From Rhodanobacteraceae bacterium (lineage in GTDB: Bacteria; Pseudomonadota; Gammaproteobacteria; Xanthomonadales; Rhodanobacteraceae): a stretch of 64,000 nt of DNA. Where the stretch lies: positions 62,001-126,000 of the forward strand of contig JALUXG010000042.1 in assembly GCA_027019085.1 (NCBI GenBank), given 5' to 3'. Position numbers and translations under genes: made by a program. Of this stretch, positions 18,620 to 28,128 are shown piece by piece. The notes below the pieces were generated by a model, which made no database searches, was not told the origin of the DNA, and saw only the letters and a list, made by a program, of their open reading frames with translations. Positions within the stretch are counted from its first letter, which is position 1. Each line of letters starts with the position of its first letter.

Positions 18620-19531
18620 ATGAGATTTGGTGGCATTCGAAATGGAGCCTTGGCGCTGGCTGTCGCGACGGGTGCCCTGTCCGCGGCTGCGGTCCGGGCC
18701 AATCCCAGGCCGTGGCAACTCAACCTGCCCGAAGGCGTGACCGAGACCTCGCATGCGGTCTGGGACCTCAACATGGCCTCGTTCCTGGTGTGCGTGGGCA
18801 TTGGTATTGTGGTGTTCGGCGCCATGATCATCGCCATGTTCCGCTTCCGCAAATCGCGCGGAGCGGTGGCCGAGAAGTGGTCGCACAGCACCAAGCTGGA
18901 ACTGGTCTGGACCATTGTGCCGGTACTGATCCTGGCGGGTCTGGCCTGGCCGGCAACCAAGGTGCTGCTGCAGAACAAGAACACCGCCGGGGCGCAGATG
19001 ACGATCAAGGTCACGGGCTACCAGTGGAAATGGCGTTACGACTATCTCGACTACGAGGGCCGGACGGTCAAGAAGGTCGGATTCATGTCGAGCCTGGCCT
19101 TCAGCAGCAACAAGGTGCGGCAGCTCGATTCGGGCCTCAGCCCCTACAGCGTCAAGGCGGCCGACGGCAGCAACGACTACCTGCTCAACGTCGACCACCT
19201 GCTGGTGGTGCCGGTGGGCGTGAAGATCCGCTTCCTGGTCACCGGTGGCGACGTGATCCACTCTTGGTGGGTCCCGGATCTGGGCTGGAAGATGGACGCC
19301 ATCCCGGGCCTGGTCAATGCTGCCTGGACCAACATCAGCAAGCCCGGCATCTACCGCGGGCAGTGTGCCGAGCTTTGCGGCCAGGACCACGGCTTCATGC
19401 CGATCGTGGTCAAGGCGGTGCCGAAGGCGCAATTCGAGCAATGGCTGGCCGCGCAGGAAGATGGCGCGCGGCTCGACAAGGCCGCGCGTACCGCACAGGC
19501 TTCCATCCCCCATGGCCCCGGCCAGGGCTAA
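18620..19531 (+). CDS. coxB: Cytochrome c oxidase subunit II
   Basis: The 303-residue CuA subunit receives electrons from cytochrome c. It has a signal-like N-terminus (cut near residue 27), two transmembrane helices (about 53-75 and 95-115) and a periplasmic cupredoxin domain. All CuA ligands are visible: His214, Cys249, Glu251 (backbone), Cys253, His257 and Met260 in the QCAELCGQDHGFM block. There is no fused cytochrome c domain. It is the first oxidase gene, 31 bases ahead of coxA. Confidence 0.96.
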   Translation: MRFGGIRNGALALAVATGALSAAAVRANPRPWQLNLPEGVTETSHAVWDLNMASFLVCVGIGIVVFGAMIIAMFRFRKSRGAVAEKWSHSTKLELVWTIVPVLILAGLAWPATKVLLQNKNTAGAQMTIKVTGYQWKWRYDYLDYEGRTVKKVGFMSSLAFSSNKVRQLDSGLSPYSVKAADGSNDYLLNVDHLLVVPVGVKIRFLVTGGDVIHSWWVPDLGWKMDAIPGLVNAAWTNISKPGIYRGQCAELCGQDHGFMPIVVKAVPKAQFEQWLAAQEDGARLDKAARTAQASIPHGPGQG

Positions 19532-19562
19532 CCGGACTCAGTCGAGACAGAGGTAACAGGTC

Positions 19563-21182
19563 ATGGCACACGCAAGCACCCAGGGCCACCACGACGCGCA
19601 CCATGAGGCCCCGAGCGGTTTCTTCCGTCGCTGGTTCATGTCCACCAATCACAAGGACATCGGCACGCTTTATCTGATCTTCGCAGGCCTGATGTTCTTC
19701 ATCGGCGGCGCCATGGCCATGGTGATCCGCGCCGAGCTGTTCGAGCCCGGGATGCAACTGGTGCAGCCGTACTTCTTCAACGAGCTGACCACCATGCATG
19801 CGCTGGTGATGATTTTCGGCGCCATCATGCCGGCCTTCGTCGGCCTTGCGAACTGGATGATCCCGCTGATGATCGGCGCGCCGGACATGGCCCTGCCGCG
19901 CATGAACAACATGTCGTTCTGGTTGCTGCCGTTCGCCTTCACCATCCTGCTGTCCTCGTTCTTCCTGCCGGGTGGTGCGCCCGCGGGAGGCTGGACGATG
20001 TATCCGCCGCTTTCGATCCAGGGCGGTGACGGCATCGCGTTCCTGATCTTCTTCGTCCATCTTTCGGGCATCAGCTCGATCATGGGCGCGATCAACATCA
20101 TCGCCACCATCCTCAACATGCGCGCGCCGGGGATGGACCTGTTGAAGATGCCGATCTTCGTCTGGACCTGGCTGATCACCGCCTTCCTGCTGATCGCGGT
20201 GATGCCGGTGCTGGCCGGTGGCGTGACCATGCTGCTGACCGACAAGTATTTCGGCACCAGCTTCTTCAATGCGGCCGGCGGCGGCGACCCGGTGCTGTTC
20301 CAGCACGTGTTCTGGTTCTTCGGGCACCCCGAGGTCTACATCATGATCCTGCCGGCCTTCGGCATCATCTCGGAGGTCATCCCGACCTTCAGCCGCAAGC
20401 CGTTGTTCGGCTACAAGGCCATGGTCTACGCCACCGCGTCGATCGCCTTCCTGTCGTTCATCGTGTGGGCCCACCACATGTTCACCACCGGCCTGCCGCT
20501 GGGCGCGGAACTGTTCTTCATGTACGCGACCATGCTGATCGCGGTGCCGACCGGCGTGAAGGTGTTCAACTGGGTCACCACCATGTGGGGCGGTTCATTG
20601 ACTTTCGAGACGCCGATGCTGTTTGCGGTGGCCTTCGTGATTCTGTTCACCATCGGCGGCTTCAGCGGCATCATGCTTGCGTTGGTGCCGGCCGACTTCC
20701 AGTACCAGGACACCTATTTCGTGGTGGCGCACTTCCACTACGTGCTGGTGACCGGGGCCGCCTTCGGCATCATGGCAGGCGTGTACTTCTGGCTGCCGAA
20801 GTGGTCCGGGCACATGTATTCCGAACGCTGGGGCAAGATCCACTTCTGGCTCAGCGTGATCTCGGTCAACGTGCTGTTCTTCCCGATGCACTTCCTCGGC
20901 CTGGCCGGCATGCCGCGGCGCATCCCCGACTACAACGTGGCCTTTGCCGATTTCAACATGATCAGCTCGATCGGCGGTTTCGTGTTCGGCGCCAGTCAGC
21001 TGATCATGGTCGGCAACATCATCTACACGGTGTTCTTTGCCAAGCGAAAGGCCAGCGATCGCGTGTGGGAGGGGGCCAAGGGCCTGGAGTGGACGGTGCC
21101 ATCGCCGGCACCGCATCATACCTTCAGCGTGCCGCCGGTGATCGATGACAGCCTGCTGGCGCATGGCGATGTGAGTCACTGA
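19563..21182 (+). CDS. coxA: Cytochrome c oxidase subunit I (aa3-type)
   Basis: The 539-residue haem-copper oxidase core has 12 transmembrane helices. The low-spin haem a ligands are His79 (TTMHALVMIF) and His392 or its neighbour in AHFHYVLVTG. CuB and haem a3 sites are in WFFGHPEVYIMILP (His about 257) and WAHHMFTTG (two His about 303-304). The GHPEVY Glu is the entry of the D channel, so this is an A-type oxidase. The membrane complex reduces O2 to water and pumps protons. A ribosome binding site (AGAGGTAA) precedes ATG. Confidence 0.97.
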   Translation: MAHASTQGHHDAHHEAPSGFFRRWFMSTNHKDIGTLYLIFAGLMFFIGGAMAMVIRAELFEPGMQLVQPYFFNELTTMHALVMIFGAIMPAFVGLANWMIPLMIGAPDMALPRMNNMSFWLLPFAFTILLSSFFLPGGAPAGGWTMYPPLSIQGGDGIAFLIFFVHLSGISSIMGAINIIATILNMRAPGMDLLKMPIFVWTWLITAFLLIAVMPVLAGGVTMLLTDKYFGTSFFNAAGGGDPVLFQHVFWFFGHPEVYIMILPAFGIISEVIPTFSRKPLFGYKAMVYATASIAFLSFIVWAHHMFTTGLPLGAELFFMYATMLIAVPTGVKVFNWVTTMWGGSLTFETPMLFAVAFVILFTIGGFSGIMLALVPADFQYQDTYFVVAHFHYVLVTGAAFGIMAGVYFWLPKWSGHMYSERWGKIHFWLSVISVNVLFFPMHFLGLAGMPRRIPDYNVAFADFNMISSIGGFVFGASQLIMVGNIIYTVFFAKRKASDRVWEGAKGLEWTVPSPAPHHTFSVPPVIDDSLLAHGDVSH

Positions 21183-21187
21183 GAGGC

Positions 21188-21310
21188 ATGATGGAGGGAC
21201 AGCCCGGTTTTGATCCTGCCACGCGCCGTGCCGGCGTGCGGCGGACAGTGATCATCCTGATCCTCGTGATCGCGGTGATACTCGGGCTGTTCCTGTCGCA
21301 GTTCCTGTGA
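21188..21310 (+). CDS. 40-residue single-helix membrane peptide of the cox operon
   Basis: This small frame starts 5 bases after coxA (ATG 21188 or 21191; GAGAGG just ahead). It encodes a cytoplasmic N-terminus (MMEGQPGFDPATRRAG), then VRRTVIILILVIAVILGLFL and a short tail. It resembles the 'small assembly' peptides found between coxA and ctaG in beta- and gammaproteobacteria. Here it occupies the whole coxA-coxC gap, and no ctaG follows. A role in oxidase assembly or stability is inferred from position only. Confidence 0.65.
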   Translation: MMEGQPGFDPATRRAGVRRTVIILILVIAVILGLFLSQFL

Positions 21311-21371
21311 CGCAGCCAACAGCATGAATGCGTACCTGATCCGCTAACGACAATCTACGGGAAAGCAAGCA

Positions 21372-22238
21372 ATGACTCAGCAAGGTGCCTATTACGTTCC
21401 GCACAAAAGCATCTGGCCGATCATCGGCTCGGTCGGCCTGTTCGTCACGATGTTCGGCGCAGCGCACTGGATCAACGGGCAAACCGACCTGGGCCGTCCG
21501 ATGTTCTTTACCGGCCTGGCGGTGATCGTGTTCATGATGTTCGGCTGGTTCCATTCGGTCATCGGTGAATCGATCCGCGGCAGCTACAACAGCCAGGTGG
21601 ATGTCTCGTTCCGCATGGGCATGATGTGGTTCATCTTCTCGGAAGTGATGTTCTTTGCGGCCTTCTTCGGCGCGCTGTTCTACGCCCGCAACTTCTCGGT
21701 GCCCTGGCTGGGCGGCGAGGGTCATGGCCTGTTCACGCATCACTACCTGTGGGACCACTACACCGCCACCTGGCCGACCAACGGCCCGGGGAACATCGGC
21801 GGCAAATTCTCGGTGGTGGCGCCGTGGGGCCTGCCGTTGCTCAATACCCTGCTTCTGCTCAGTTCGAGCGTCACGATCACCATTGCCCACCACGCATTGC
21901 GTGCCGGCAGGCGCAGGCAGTTGCTGGTGTTCCAGGCGCTGACTGTCCTGCTCGGCGCCAGCTTCCTGTATTTCCAGGCCCATGAGTACATGGAGGCCTA
22001 CGAGCACCTGAACCTGACCCTGCACAGCGGGGTGTACGGCTCGACCTTCTTCATGCTGACCGGATTCCACGGGCTGCACGTCACCCTTGGCACCATCATG
22101 CTGATCATCATCTGGCTGCGGTGCGCCAAGGGGCATTTCAACCGCGAAAACCACTTCGGTTTCGAGGCCGTGGCTTGGTACTGGCACTTTGTCGACGTGG
22201 TGTGGCTGTGCCTGTTCCTGTTCGTCTACATCATGTAG
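21372..22238 (+). CDS. coxC: Cytochrome c oxidase subunit III
   Basis: The 288-residue, seven-helix subunit stabilises subunit I and the D-channel proton path. Family blocks are YYVPHKSIWPIIGS near the N-terminus, FMMFGWFHSVIGES, FRMGMMWFIFSEVMFF with the conserved Glu, EYMEAYEHLNL, GFHGLHVTLG and the C-terminal AVAWYWHFVDVVWL. The upstream GGGAAAGC serves as ribosome binding site. A stable hairpin follows the gene. Confidence 0.97.
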   Translation: MTQQGAYYVPHKSIWPIIGSVGLFVTMFGAAHWINGQTDLGRPMFFTGLAVIVFMMFGWFHSVIGESIRGSYNSQVDVSFRMGMMWFIFSEVMFFAAFFGALFYARNFSVPWLGGEGHGLFTHHYLWDHYTATWPTNGPGNIGGKFSVVAPWGLPLLNTLLLLSSSVTITIAHHALRAGRRRQLLVFQALTVLLGASFLYFQAHEYMEAYEHLNLTLHSGVYGSTFFMLTGFHGLHVTLGTIMLIIIWLRCAKGHFNRENHFGFEAVAWYWHFVDVVWLCLFLFVYIM

Positions 22239-22263
22239 CAGTGCCGGCTGTCTCTCATCGAGA

Positions 22264-22297
22264 CATGCAAGGCCCGCCCGGTGGCGGGTCTTGCATG
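22264..22297 (+). terminator. Long hairpin downstream of coxC
   Basis: CATGCAAG-G-CCCGCC (22264-22278) pairs with GGCGGG-T-CTTGCATG (22283-22297) around a 4-base loop. This makes a 15-bp stem with one G-T pair. No U-run follows, so it may be a terminator, or an mRNA 3'-end stabiliser for the cox transcript. Confidence 0.55.
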
Positions 22298-22372
22298 TTG
22301 CGCACCAGTATTTTCCTGATGCCCGCAAACCGGTGCGGATGGTAGCCTTGCATGGTTGCGGGTGTGCCCGAA

Positions 22373-22597
22373 TCAGCCGCCGATGCCGTGCGGATGCAGC
22401 AAGCCGGCCCAGATGCCGATGATCACCATCAGGATCAACAGCAGCGAAAAGCCGATGCGGCGCGTCAGCGCCCACACCGTGCGCTTGTTCTTGCCGGTGT
22501 CGTGCATCATGAAATACAGGGCCTGGCCCAGGTTGAAGATCACGATGCCCAGCACGATGACGAGCGCCACCTTGTAGAGGGTTGTCACGGGATGCAC
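22373..22597 (-). CDS. DUF2909-family twin-transmembrane protein
   Basis: The 74-residue protein has two helices (about 8-30 and 46-66), joined by a basic loop (HDTGKNKRTVWALTRR), as in DUF2909. It lies on the opposite strand between coxC and the SURF1 gene, a position it also holds in related bacteria. The start is GTG at 22597 (or GTG 22588). A minus-strand TATACT at 22619-22624 could be its -10 element. It is likely an oxidase-associated membrane protein, role unknown. Confidence 0.78.
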   Translation of the reverse strand: MHPVTTLYKVALVIVLGIVIFNLGQALYFMMHDTGKNKRTVWALTRRIGFSLLLILMVIIGIWAGLLHPHGIGG

Positions 22598-22647
22598 CCA
22601 GAGCCTGTATTGGAAACCAGTATAACGACAAGCCGGCCGGGCAAGTC

Positions 22648-23385
22648 ATGATGCGATTGCGCCGGCCTTCCGTGTTCGCCGTGGTGCTGACCTTGGCCGG
22701 CATGGCTTTCTTTGTCCGCCTCGGCATCTGGCAATTGCACCGTGCGCACGAAAAGGAAATCCTGCTGGCGCGATTTGCACATGCCACCGCCTCGCCGGTT
22801 GTCGATTTCCGCTCGCTTGCAAGGCAGCCCCTGCAACAGGGCTATCCGCACGTGCGGGTGCATGGACGCTATGTGCCCGGACGGTTTTATCTGCTGGACG
22901 ACCAGAGCCATGCCGGTCGACCCGGCGTGACGGTGTACGCGCCGTTCAGGGTCGATGGACGCTCGCGCTGGCTGCTGGTCGACCTGGGGTTCCTGCCGCG
23001 GGAAGGCCCGTACCTGAAGCTGCCGGCCTTGCCGCCCCTGAAGCCGGGGCCGGTCACGCTGACCGGCCTGTATGCGCCGCCACCGCCGACGGGACTGAAA
23101 CTGGGTGGTGATGCCCTGGCGCGTCAGGATTCCTGGCCAAAGCTGACGACCTATATCGACATGCAACAGGTCACCCGGGATCTGGAAATGTCGTTGTACC
23201 CGCGGGTACTGTTGCTCGACCCCGATCCCGCTGCGGCCTACGTGCGCCAGTGGACGCCGACCTTTATCCCGCCCGCCCGGCACTACGGGTATGCCTTCCA
23301 GTGGTTTTCCTTTGCCCTGGCCGCGCTGGTGATATTCGTGATCCTGCATCGCAGGAAGGAAGACGGAGAAGACGACGATGAATGA
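22648..23385 (+). CDS. SURF1-family cytochrome oxidase assembly protein
   Basis: The 245-residue protein has the SURF1 layout: an N-terminal helix (about 9-27) with the family block LGIWQLHRAHEKE, a periplasmic domain and a C-terminal helix (about 212-232). Bacterial SURF1 binds haem A and helps load it into subunit I. ATG 22648 and ATG 22651 are both possible. It overlaps the next gene by 8 bases and starts the assembly half of the oxidase locus (SURF1, Sco-like, ctaA, ctaB). Confidence 0.92.
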   Translation: MMRLRRPSVFAVVLTLAGMAFFVRLGIWQLHRAHEKEILLARFAHATASPVVDFRSLARQPLQQGYPHVRVHGRYVPGRFYLLDDQSHAGRPGVTVYAPFRVDGRSRWLLVDLGFLPREGPYLKLPALPPLKPGPVTLTGLYAPPPPTGLKLGGDALARQDSWPKLTTYIDMQQVTRDLEMSLYPRVLLLDPDPAAAYVRQWTPTFIPPARHYGYAFQWFSFALAALVIFVILHRRKEDGEDDDE

Positions 23386-23938
23386 AACCTCGCCATCACG
23401 ACGCATGAGTCGCATCAAGTTGCTGCTCGTGGTCGGCGTGTTTGCCCTGCCATTCCTGGTGGCGCTGGTGTTGATGCTGTCCGGATGGCGCCCGGGCACG
23501 CGCAGCCATGGCGAGGCCATCCTGCCGCAGCGCAGTTTTGCCGCTATCGACATCCGGATGGCGGACGGCAAGCGCTACGCCTGGCGCGACAGCGAGCCAC
23601 GGTGGACGCTGCTGGCCTTGCCCGGAAGCGACTGCATGGACAATTGCGTGCGCCTGCTGCACCTGATGCGCAATGCGCGCATCACGCTCAATGCCCATGC
23701 CGGTGAATTGCGCCTGTTGTATGTTGGTCTGCCGCCACAGGGTAAGGGCGTCGATGCGGTCATGCGCGACTGGAGCGTCGGAACCGATGTCGACCACAAG
23801 CTTGATCCATACCGGCCGCTTGGACCCGACAGCGTAGCTGCCATCCTGGTCGAACCGAATGGAACGGCCCTGTCGCGTTATCGCGCCGGGTTCGACCCCA
23901 ATGGCCTGAAGAAAGACTTGCAGAAGGTGGTTCGCTGA
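23378..23938 (+). CDS. Sco-like, membrane-tethered thioredoxin-fold protein
   Basis: The 186-residue protein has one N-terminal helix (about 13-35) and a periplasmic domain. Cys86-x3-Cys90 (SDCMDNC) matches the spacing of Sco copper chaperones, and His140 (VDHKLDP) may be the third copper ligand. It is shorter and more divergent than classical Sco1/SenC. Between SURF1 (8-base overlap) and ctaA (ATGA overlap), it probably helps metallate or reduce the CuA site of CoxB. That is inference; a simple thiol-disulfide role is possible. Confidence 0.75.
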   Translation: MNETSPSRRMSRIKLLLVVGVFALPFLVALVLMLSGWRPGTRSHGEAILPQRSFAAIDIRMADGKRYAWRDSEPRWTLLALPGSDCMDNCVRLLHLMRNARITLNAHAGELRLLYVGLPPQGKGVDAVMRDWSVGTDVDHKLDPYRPLGPDSVAAILVEPNGTALSRYRAGFDPNGLKKDLQKVVR

Positions 23939-25110
23939 TGTTGAAGCTGGTCATGCGTCTCTCCCCGGCGGCCCGCCTGGCCTGGTTCGCCGCCGTCTTC
24001 GCCCTCTGTGTGGTGGTGTTCGGCGCCTTCGTGCGGCTGTCCAATGCCGGCCTGTCCTGCCCCGACTGGCCGACCTGCTACGGGCAGATCACCTGGCCGC
24101 ACCACGCACACGAGGTGGCGCGTGCCGACGCGGCTTTCCCGCATCGTCCGGTGGTGCCGGGCAAGCCCTGGCGCGAGCAGTTCCACCGCATGATTGCCGG
24201 TACCCTCGGCGTGCTTGTGCTTTGCCTGGCGCTGGCCGCTGTGTGGCGTCGTCGCTGGGCACGCTGGACCGTCATCGGTGCAGCCGTTTCGGCGGCACTG
24301 GGCACGTTCATGTATATCGCCGGTGAACACGTCGTATCCTCGCTGCTGGCCGCCCTGGCCATCGCTGCCCCGCTGTATGTGGCGGCCCGGCTCACCCGTG
24401 CGCCGCCCTGGCGTATTGCGGTCGTCACACTTTCCCTGATCATCTTCCAGGCCATGCTCGGCATGTGGACCGTGACCTTGCTCGTCAAGCCGATCGTGGT
24501 CACCGCACACCTGCTTGGCGGCATGGCCACCTTTGCGCTGCTGGCCTATATCGCCCTGCGTCTGACGCCGGTGGGGGCCGAAGGAAACGAGCTGGCAGGT
24601 CTTCGCCGCCTTGTGGTCCTTGGCATCATCGTGCTCACCGCGCAAATCTTCCTCGGCGGCTGGACCAGCACCAACTACGCCGCCCTGGCCTGCGGTGCGG
24701 GGAGCAGCGCCTTTCCCCACTGCCTCGGACAGTGGTGGCCGCGCATGGACTTTCATCAGGGCTTCATCCTGTGGCGCGGCATCGGCGTGGATTACGAGGG
24801 TGGCATTCTCGACGGTCCGGCGCGTACCGCCATCCAGATGACGCACCGTATCGGCGCACTGGTGGTCTTCGTGTACCTGGGTGCGCTGGCAGTGATGACC
24901 TATCGTCGACGCTTGCGCAGTTATGCGGTGGCGATCGCACTGGCATTGGTGTTGCAGGTGGCGCTAGGTATCAGCATTGTGCATTTCGGCTTTCCGCTGC
25001 CGGTAGCCACCGCACACAACGGCATGGCCGCAGTGCTGCTGTTCACACTGCTGGCCACACTGGCCCGGACCCAGCCACGCATTGAAATCCCGGATACGGG
25101 GACAAGGTAG
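23938..25110 (+). CDS. ctaA: Haem A synthase (COX15/CtaA)
   Basis: The 390-residue, eight-helix enzyme oxidises the C8 methyl of haem O to a formyl group, giving haem A. Four conserved haem-ligand His are visible, in EQFHRMIAG (His83), [15 protein letters not shown] and ATAHNGMA. Two periplasmic Cys pairs are also present (Cys41/Cys47 in CPDWPTC, and [11 protein letters not shown]), marking the type with disulfide loops. The start overlaps the previous stop (ATGA). Confidence 0.95.
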   Translation: MLKLVMRLSPAARLAWFAAVFALCVVVFGAFVRLSNAGLSCPDWPTCYGQITWPHHAHEVARADAAFPHRPVVPGKPWREQFHRMIAGTLGVLVLCLALAAVWRRRWARWTVIGAAVSAALGTFMYIAGEHVVSSLLAALAIAAPLYVAARLTRAPPWRIAVVTLSLIIFQAMLGMWTVTLLVKPIVVTAHLLGGMATFALLAYIALRLTPVGAEGNELAGLRRLVVLGIIVLTAQIFLGGWTSTNYAALACGAGSSAFPHCLGQWWPRMDFHQGFILWRGIGVDYEGGILDGPARTAIQMTHRIGALVVFVYLGALAVMTYRRRLRSYAVAIALALVLQVALGISIVHFGFPLPVATAHNGMAAVLLFTLLATLARTQPRIEIPDTGTR

Positions 25111-25156
25111 ACTGTCAGGCTCGCATGTATTTTCTGGGCCTGAATCCGGAGCCGTC

Positions 25157-26074
25157 TTGAACCTGTCATTTGCCCGTTACCTGGAACTGACCAAGCCACG
25201 TGTGGTGGCGTTGCTGGTGTTCTGCGCGGTGATCGGCATGTTCCTGGCCGTGCCCGGGCTGCCGCCGCTGCGTCCGTTCGTGTTCGGGGTGATCGGCATC
25301 TGGATGGCGGCGGCCTCGGCGGCGGCCTTCAATCACCTGATCGACGAGCGCATCGACAAGCTGATGGCGCGCACCGCGCACCGGCCCCTGGCCACCGGCC
25401 AGTTGCGACCCGTGCAAGTATTCGTGTTCGCGTTCACGCTGGGCGTGGCCTCGATGCTGGTCCTGGCTTTGCTGGTCAACGTGATGACGGCTGCCCTGAC
25501 CTTCGCCTCGCTGATCGGGTACGCGGTGGTCTACACGGCGTTCCTCAAGCGCGCCACGCCGCAGAACATCGTGATCGGCGGCATTGCCGGCGCTTCGCCG
25601 CCGCTGCTGGGCTGGTCGGCAATCACCGGCATGAGCGGGGAACGTGACTGGGCCTATGCCCTGCTGCTGGTGTTGATCATCTTCGTGTGGACACCACCGC
25701 ATTTCTGGGCGCTGGCGATCTTCCGCCGTGAGGATTACTCCCGTGCGCAGGTCCCGATGTTGCCGGTGACGCACGGGGTCCACTACACCCGCTGGCATAT
25801 CCTGTTCTATACGGTGTTGCTGGTGGTGGTCACGCTGCTGCCGGTGCTGACCGGCATGAGCGGCATACTGTATCTTGGCGCGTCTCTGGTGTTGGGCGGG
25901 TTTTTCCTCTACTACGCCGTGCGCCTGATGAATCCGCCGAATGAACTGTACGCCATGAAGGTGTTCCGCTATTCGATCACCTACCTGATGGCGCTGTTCG
26001 CCTTCCTGCTGCTGGACCACTGGCTGGTGGATCCGATGGTGCAGCTGGGCATGGGCCTGAAACGGATCGGCTGA
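25157..26074 (+). CDS. ctaB: Protohaem IX farnesyltransferase (haem O synthase)
   Basis: The 305-residue UbiA-family prenyltransferase adds farnesyl to haem B to make haem O, the substrate of CtaA. The first Asp-rich motif is Asn60-x3-Asp64-x3-Asp68 in [39 protein letters not shown] is typical of CtaB/CyoE. The start is TTG at 25157, with CCGGAG 5 bases ahead; upstream in-frame codons lie inside ctaA. The response-regulator gene follows only 10 bases later. Confidence 0.94.
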   Translation: MNLSFARYLELTKPRVVALLVFCAVIGMFLAVPGLPPLRPFVFGVIGIWMAAASAAAFNHLIDERIDKLMARTAHRPLATGQLRPVQVFVFAFTLGVASMLVLALLVNVMTAALTFASLIGYAVVYTAFLKRATPQNIVIGGIAGASPPLLGWSAITGMSGERDWAYALLLVLIIFVWTPPHFWALAIFRREDYSRAQVPMLPVTHGVHYTRWHILFYTVLLVVVTLLPVLTGMSGILYLGASLVLGGFFLYYAVRLMNPPNELYAMKVFRYSITYLMALFAFLLLDHWLVDPMVQLGMGLKRIG

Positions 26075-26084
26075 CGGGGGCGCG

Positions 26085-26747
26085 ATGCGGTTGCTGGTGG
26101 CCGAGGATTCTCCGCAACTGGGCCGCAGTCTCTGTGAGGCGTTGCGGCGTGACGGACATGCCGTGGATCTGGCTGTCGACGGCACCGAGGCCGAAAGCTA
26201 CCTGGCCCGCTACGACTACGACATCATGGTGCTGGACCTGATGATGCCTCGGGTGGACGGCTGGCAGGTCCTGCGCAGTCTGCAGGGACGCGAACAGGCG
26301 CCGCGGATTCTTGTGCTGTCGGCGCGCGACCGGGTCGAGGACCGGGTCGAGGCCCTGCATCTGGGTGCCGACGACTATCTGGTCAAGCCGTTTGCCCATG
26401 ACGAGCTTCGTGCACGACTGCAGGCACTTTCGCGGCGCAGTCTGGAAAGCAGGGCAATCATCGGGATCGGCGCATTGCGCATCGACCCGCGCGCGCGCCA
26501 GGCCATGGTGGGTGACCAGGCGCTTCCCCTGACACCCAAGGAATACGCGTTGCTGGAAACCCTTTGCAGCGCGCGCGGGCGGATCTTCACGCGCAGCGCG
26601 CTGTTCGAGCGGCTGTACGATGCCCGCAGTCATGCGTCGGACAAGGTGATCGAGGTGCTCGTGAGTACCCTTCGCGCGAAACTGGCGGCATGCGGCGTTG
26701 CGGACCTGGTGCGTACCCGGCGGGGGTTTGGCTATGTGGTCGAGTGA
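26085..26747 (+). CDS. OmpR-family response regulator
   Basis: The 220-residue protein has a receiver domain with Glu7/Asp8, phospho-acceptor Asp51 (VLDLMMP) and Lys101 (LVKPF). A C-terminal winged helix follows (LTPKEYALLETL; RTRRGFGYVVE). It overlaps the histidine kinase gene by 14 bases. It starts 10 bases after ctaB and lies upstream of a metal RND operon, so it may belong to the oxidase transcript while controlling the pump, like CusR/CzcR. That target is inferred. Confidence 0.93.
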   Translation: MRLLVAEDSPQLGRSLCEALRRDGHAVDLAVDGTEAESYLARYDYDIMVLDLMMPRVDGWQVLRSLQGREQAPRILVLSARDRVEDRVEALHLGADDYLVKPFAHDELRARLQALSRRSLESRAIIGIGALRIDPRARQAMVGDQALPLTPKEYALLETLCSARGRIFTRSALFERLYDARSHASDKVIEVLVSTLRAKLAACGVADLVRTRRGFGYVVE

Positions 26748-28128
26748 TACGCATCCGTTGTCGCTGCGCCTGCGGCTGCTGCTTTTCCTGTTCGTGGGTC
26801 TGGGGCTTTTGCTGCTGGGTCTGTTCTTCCTGCTCGACCGCGGTCTGGACCGGCAGATCTACGGCCGGCTCGACGAGGGACTGCGCGCACGTGCGCATGC
26901 CATTGCCGTGCTGCTGGAGACACGCCCGACCGCCGAGGCACTGGCTGAACTGGAGGCCATGCGTCCCGAATACGACGTTGGCGGCCATACCGATTTCCTG
27001 CAGATCTGGGATGCGCGAGGCAAAACACTGCTGGTTTCGGCGAGCAATCACGAAGGTCGCCTGCGCCAGCCCCCTTCCGTACCCGCGAATGCTCCGGTGT
27101 TCTATGACCTCGATCTTCCGGACGGCCATCGCGGTCGTGCGATCGCGCAACGCGTGAGCCTGAACGGCCACAGCGCGGATGCCGTGCTGGCGGTGGCGGA
27201 AGAACGCGAGCAGGTCGATGCGCTGGAACGGCAGGTGCATATCGCGCTGGTCAGCGGCATCGTGCTGACCTCGCTGGTCGCGGTGCTGCTGGCTATCCTG
27301 GCTGTACGCAGCGGTCTGCGTCCATTGCTGGCATTCGGTGAGGCGGTGCGCCACGGCGCCGAAACGGCGGATCTCGAGCCGGCCCGCCTGCCACGCGAGT
27401 TGCGACCGCTGGCCGAGGTACTGAAGGATGCTTTCGGCGGGCTGCGCCGGGCGCTGGAACGTGAGCGCCGATTTGCCCGTGATGCTGCCCACGAGCTGCG
27501 GACCCCGCTGGCGGAGATCCGCAGCAGCGTGGAGCTGGCCAGCCGTGTCCCGCAGGCGGCGCAGGACCTTCGCGGCAGCCTGGATTCGATCGAACGCATG
27601 CGGCGCAGCATCGACGGCCTGCTGGCCCTGTCGCGTTACGAATCGGGCATGCAGAAGGTGGAGCACGAACCGGCGGACCTGGTTCGTTGCGTGCAGCGTT
27701 CGCTGGCCTTGGCCGAAACCACGGCCAGCAGCCGACAGGTCCGGATCCGGTGCCAGACTCCGGTGGAGTGCTGGGTGCTGACCGACACCGATCTTCTCGA
27801 ACGCGTGCTCGACAACCTGGTGCTCAATGCCGTCACCCATGCGCCCGAGGGCGCTGCCGTGGTGCTCGCGTTCGATCGCGTCGACGCTACCTGTCGGGTA
27901 CGCCTCGGCAATCCGGCACCGGAACTCACGCACGAGGACCTGGAGCATCTCGGTGAGCGCTTCTGGCGCAAGTCCCCGGCCCGCGAGGTCAGCGAGCATG
28001 GAGGCCTGGGACTGGCGCTGGCGCGCAGCCTGGCGCAACTGCTCGGGATCGGTCTCGTCTTCCGGATGCACGAGGGCTGGCTGTGGGTCGAGCTGGACGG
28101 TTTGCGCACGCTCGATACCGAGGCATGA
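26734..28128 (+). CDS. Sensor histidine kinase
   Basis: The 464-residue inner-membrane kinase has TM1 (about 12-32), a periplasmic sensor of about 140 residues and TM2 (about 172-192). A HAMP-like linker follows, then the H box DAAHELRTPLAEI (His about 253), the N box DNLVLNAVTHA (about 359) and the G box HGGLGLALA (about 422). A second ATP-lid glycine motif is not obvious. The sensor has few His, Met or Cys residues, so a direct metal sensor is not evident. It is paired with the regulator by a 14-base overlap. Confidence 0.92.
   Translation: MWSSDTHPLSLRLRLLLFLFVGLGLLLLGLFFLLDRGLDRQIYGRLDEGLRARAHAIAVLLETRPTAEALAELEAMRPEYDVGGHTDFLQIWDARGKTLLVSASNHEGRLRQPPSVPANAPVFYDLDLPDGHRGRAIAQRVSLNGHSADAVLAVAEEREQVDALERQVHIALVSGIVLTSLVAVLLAILAVRSGLRPLLAFGEAVRHGAETADLEPARLPRELRPLAEVLKDAFGGLRRALERERRFARDAAHELRTPLAEIRSSVELASRVPQAAQDLRGSLDSIERMRRSIDGLLALSRYESGMQKVEHEPADLVRCVQRSLALAETTASSRQVRIRCQTPVECWVLTDTDLLERVLDNLVLNAVTHAPEGAAVVLAFDRVDATCRVRLGNPAPELTHEDLEHLGERFWRKSPAREVSEHGGLGLALARSLAQLLGIGLVFRMHEGWLWVELDGLRTLDTEA

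Noticed and set aside
26734-28128. A direct metal-binding motif in the sensor kinase periplasmic domain
   Set aside because: The sensor has few His, Met or Cys residues and no clustered pair like those of CusS, so metal sensing cannot be claimed from sequence.
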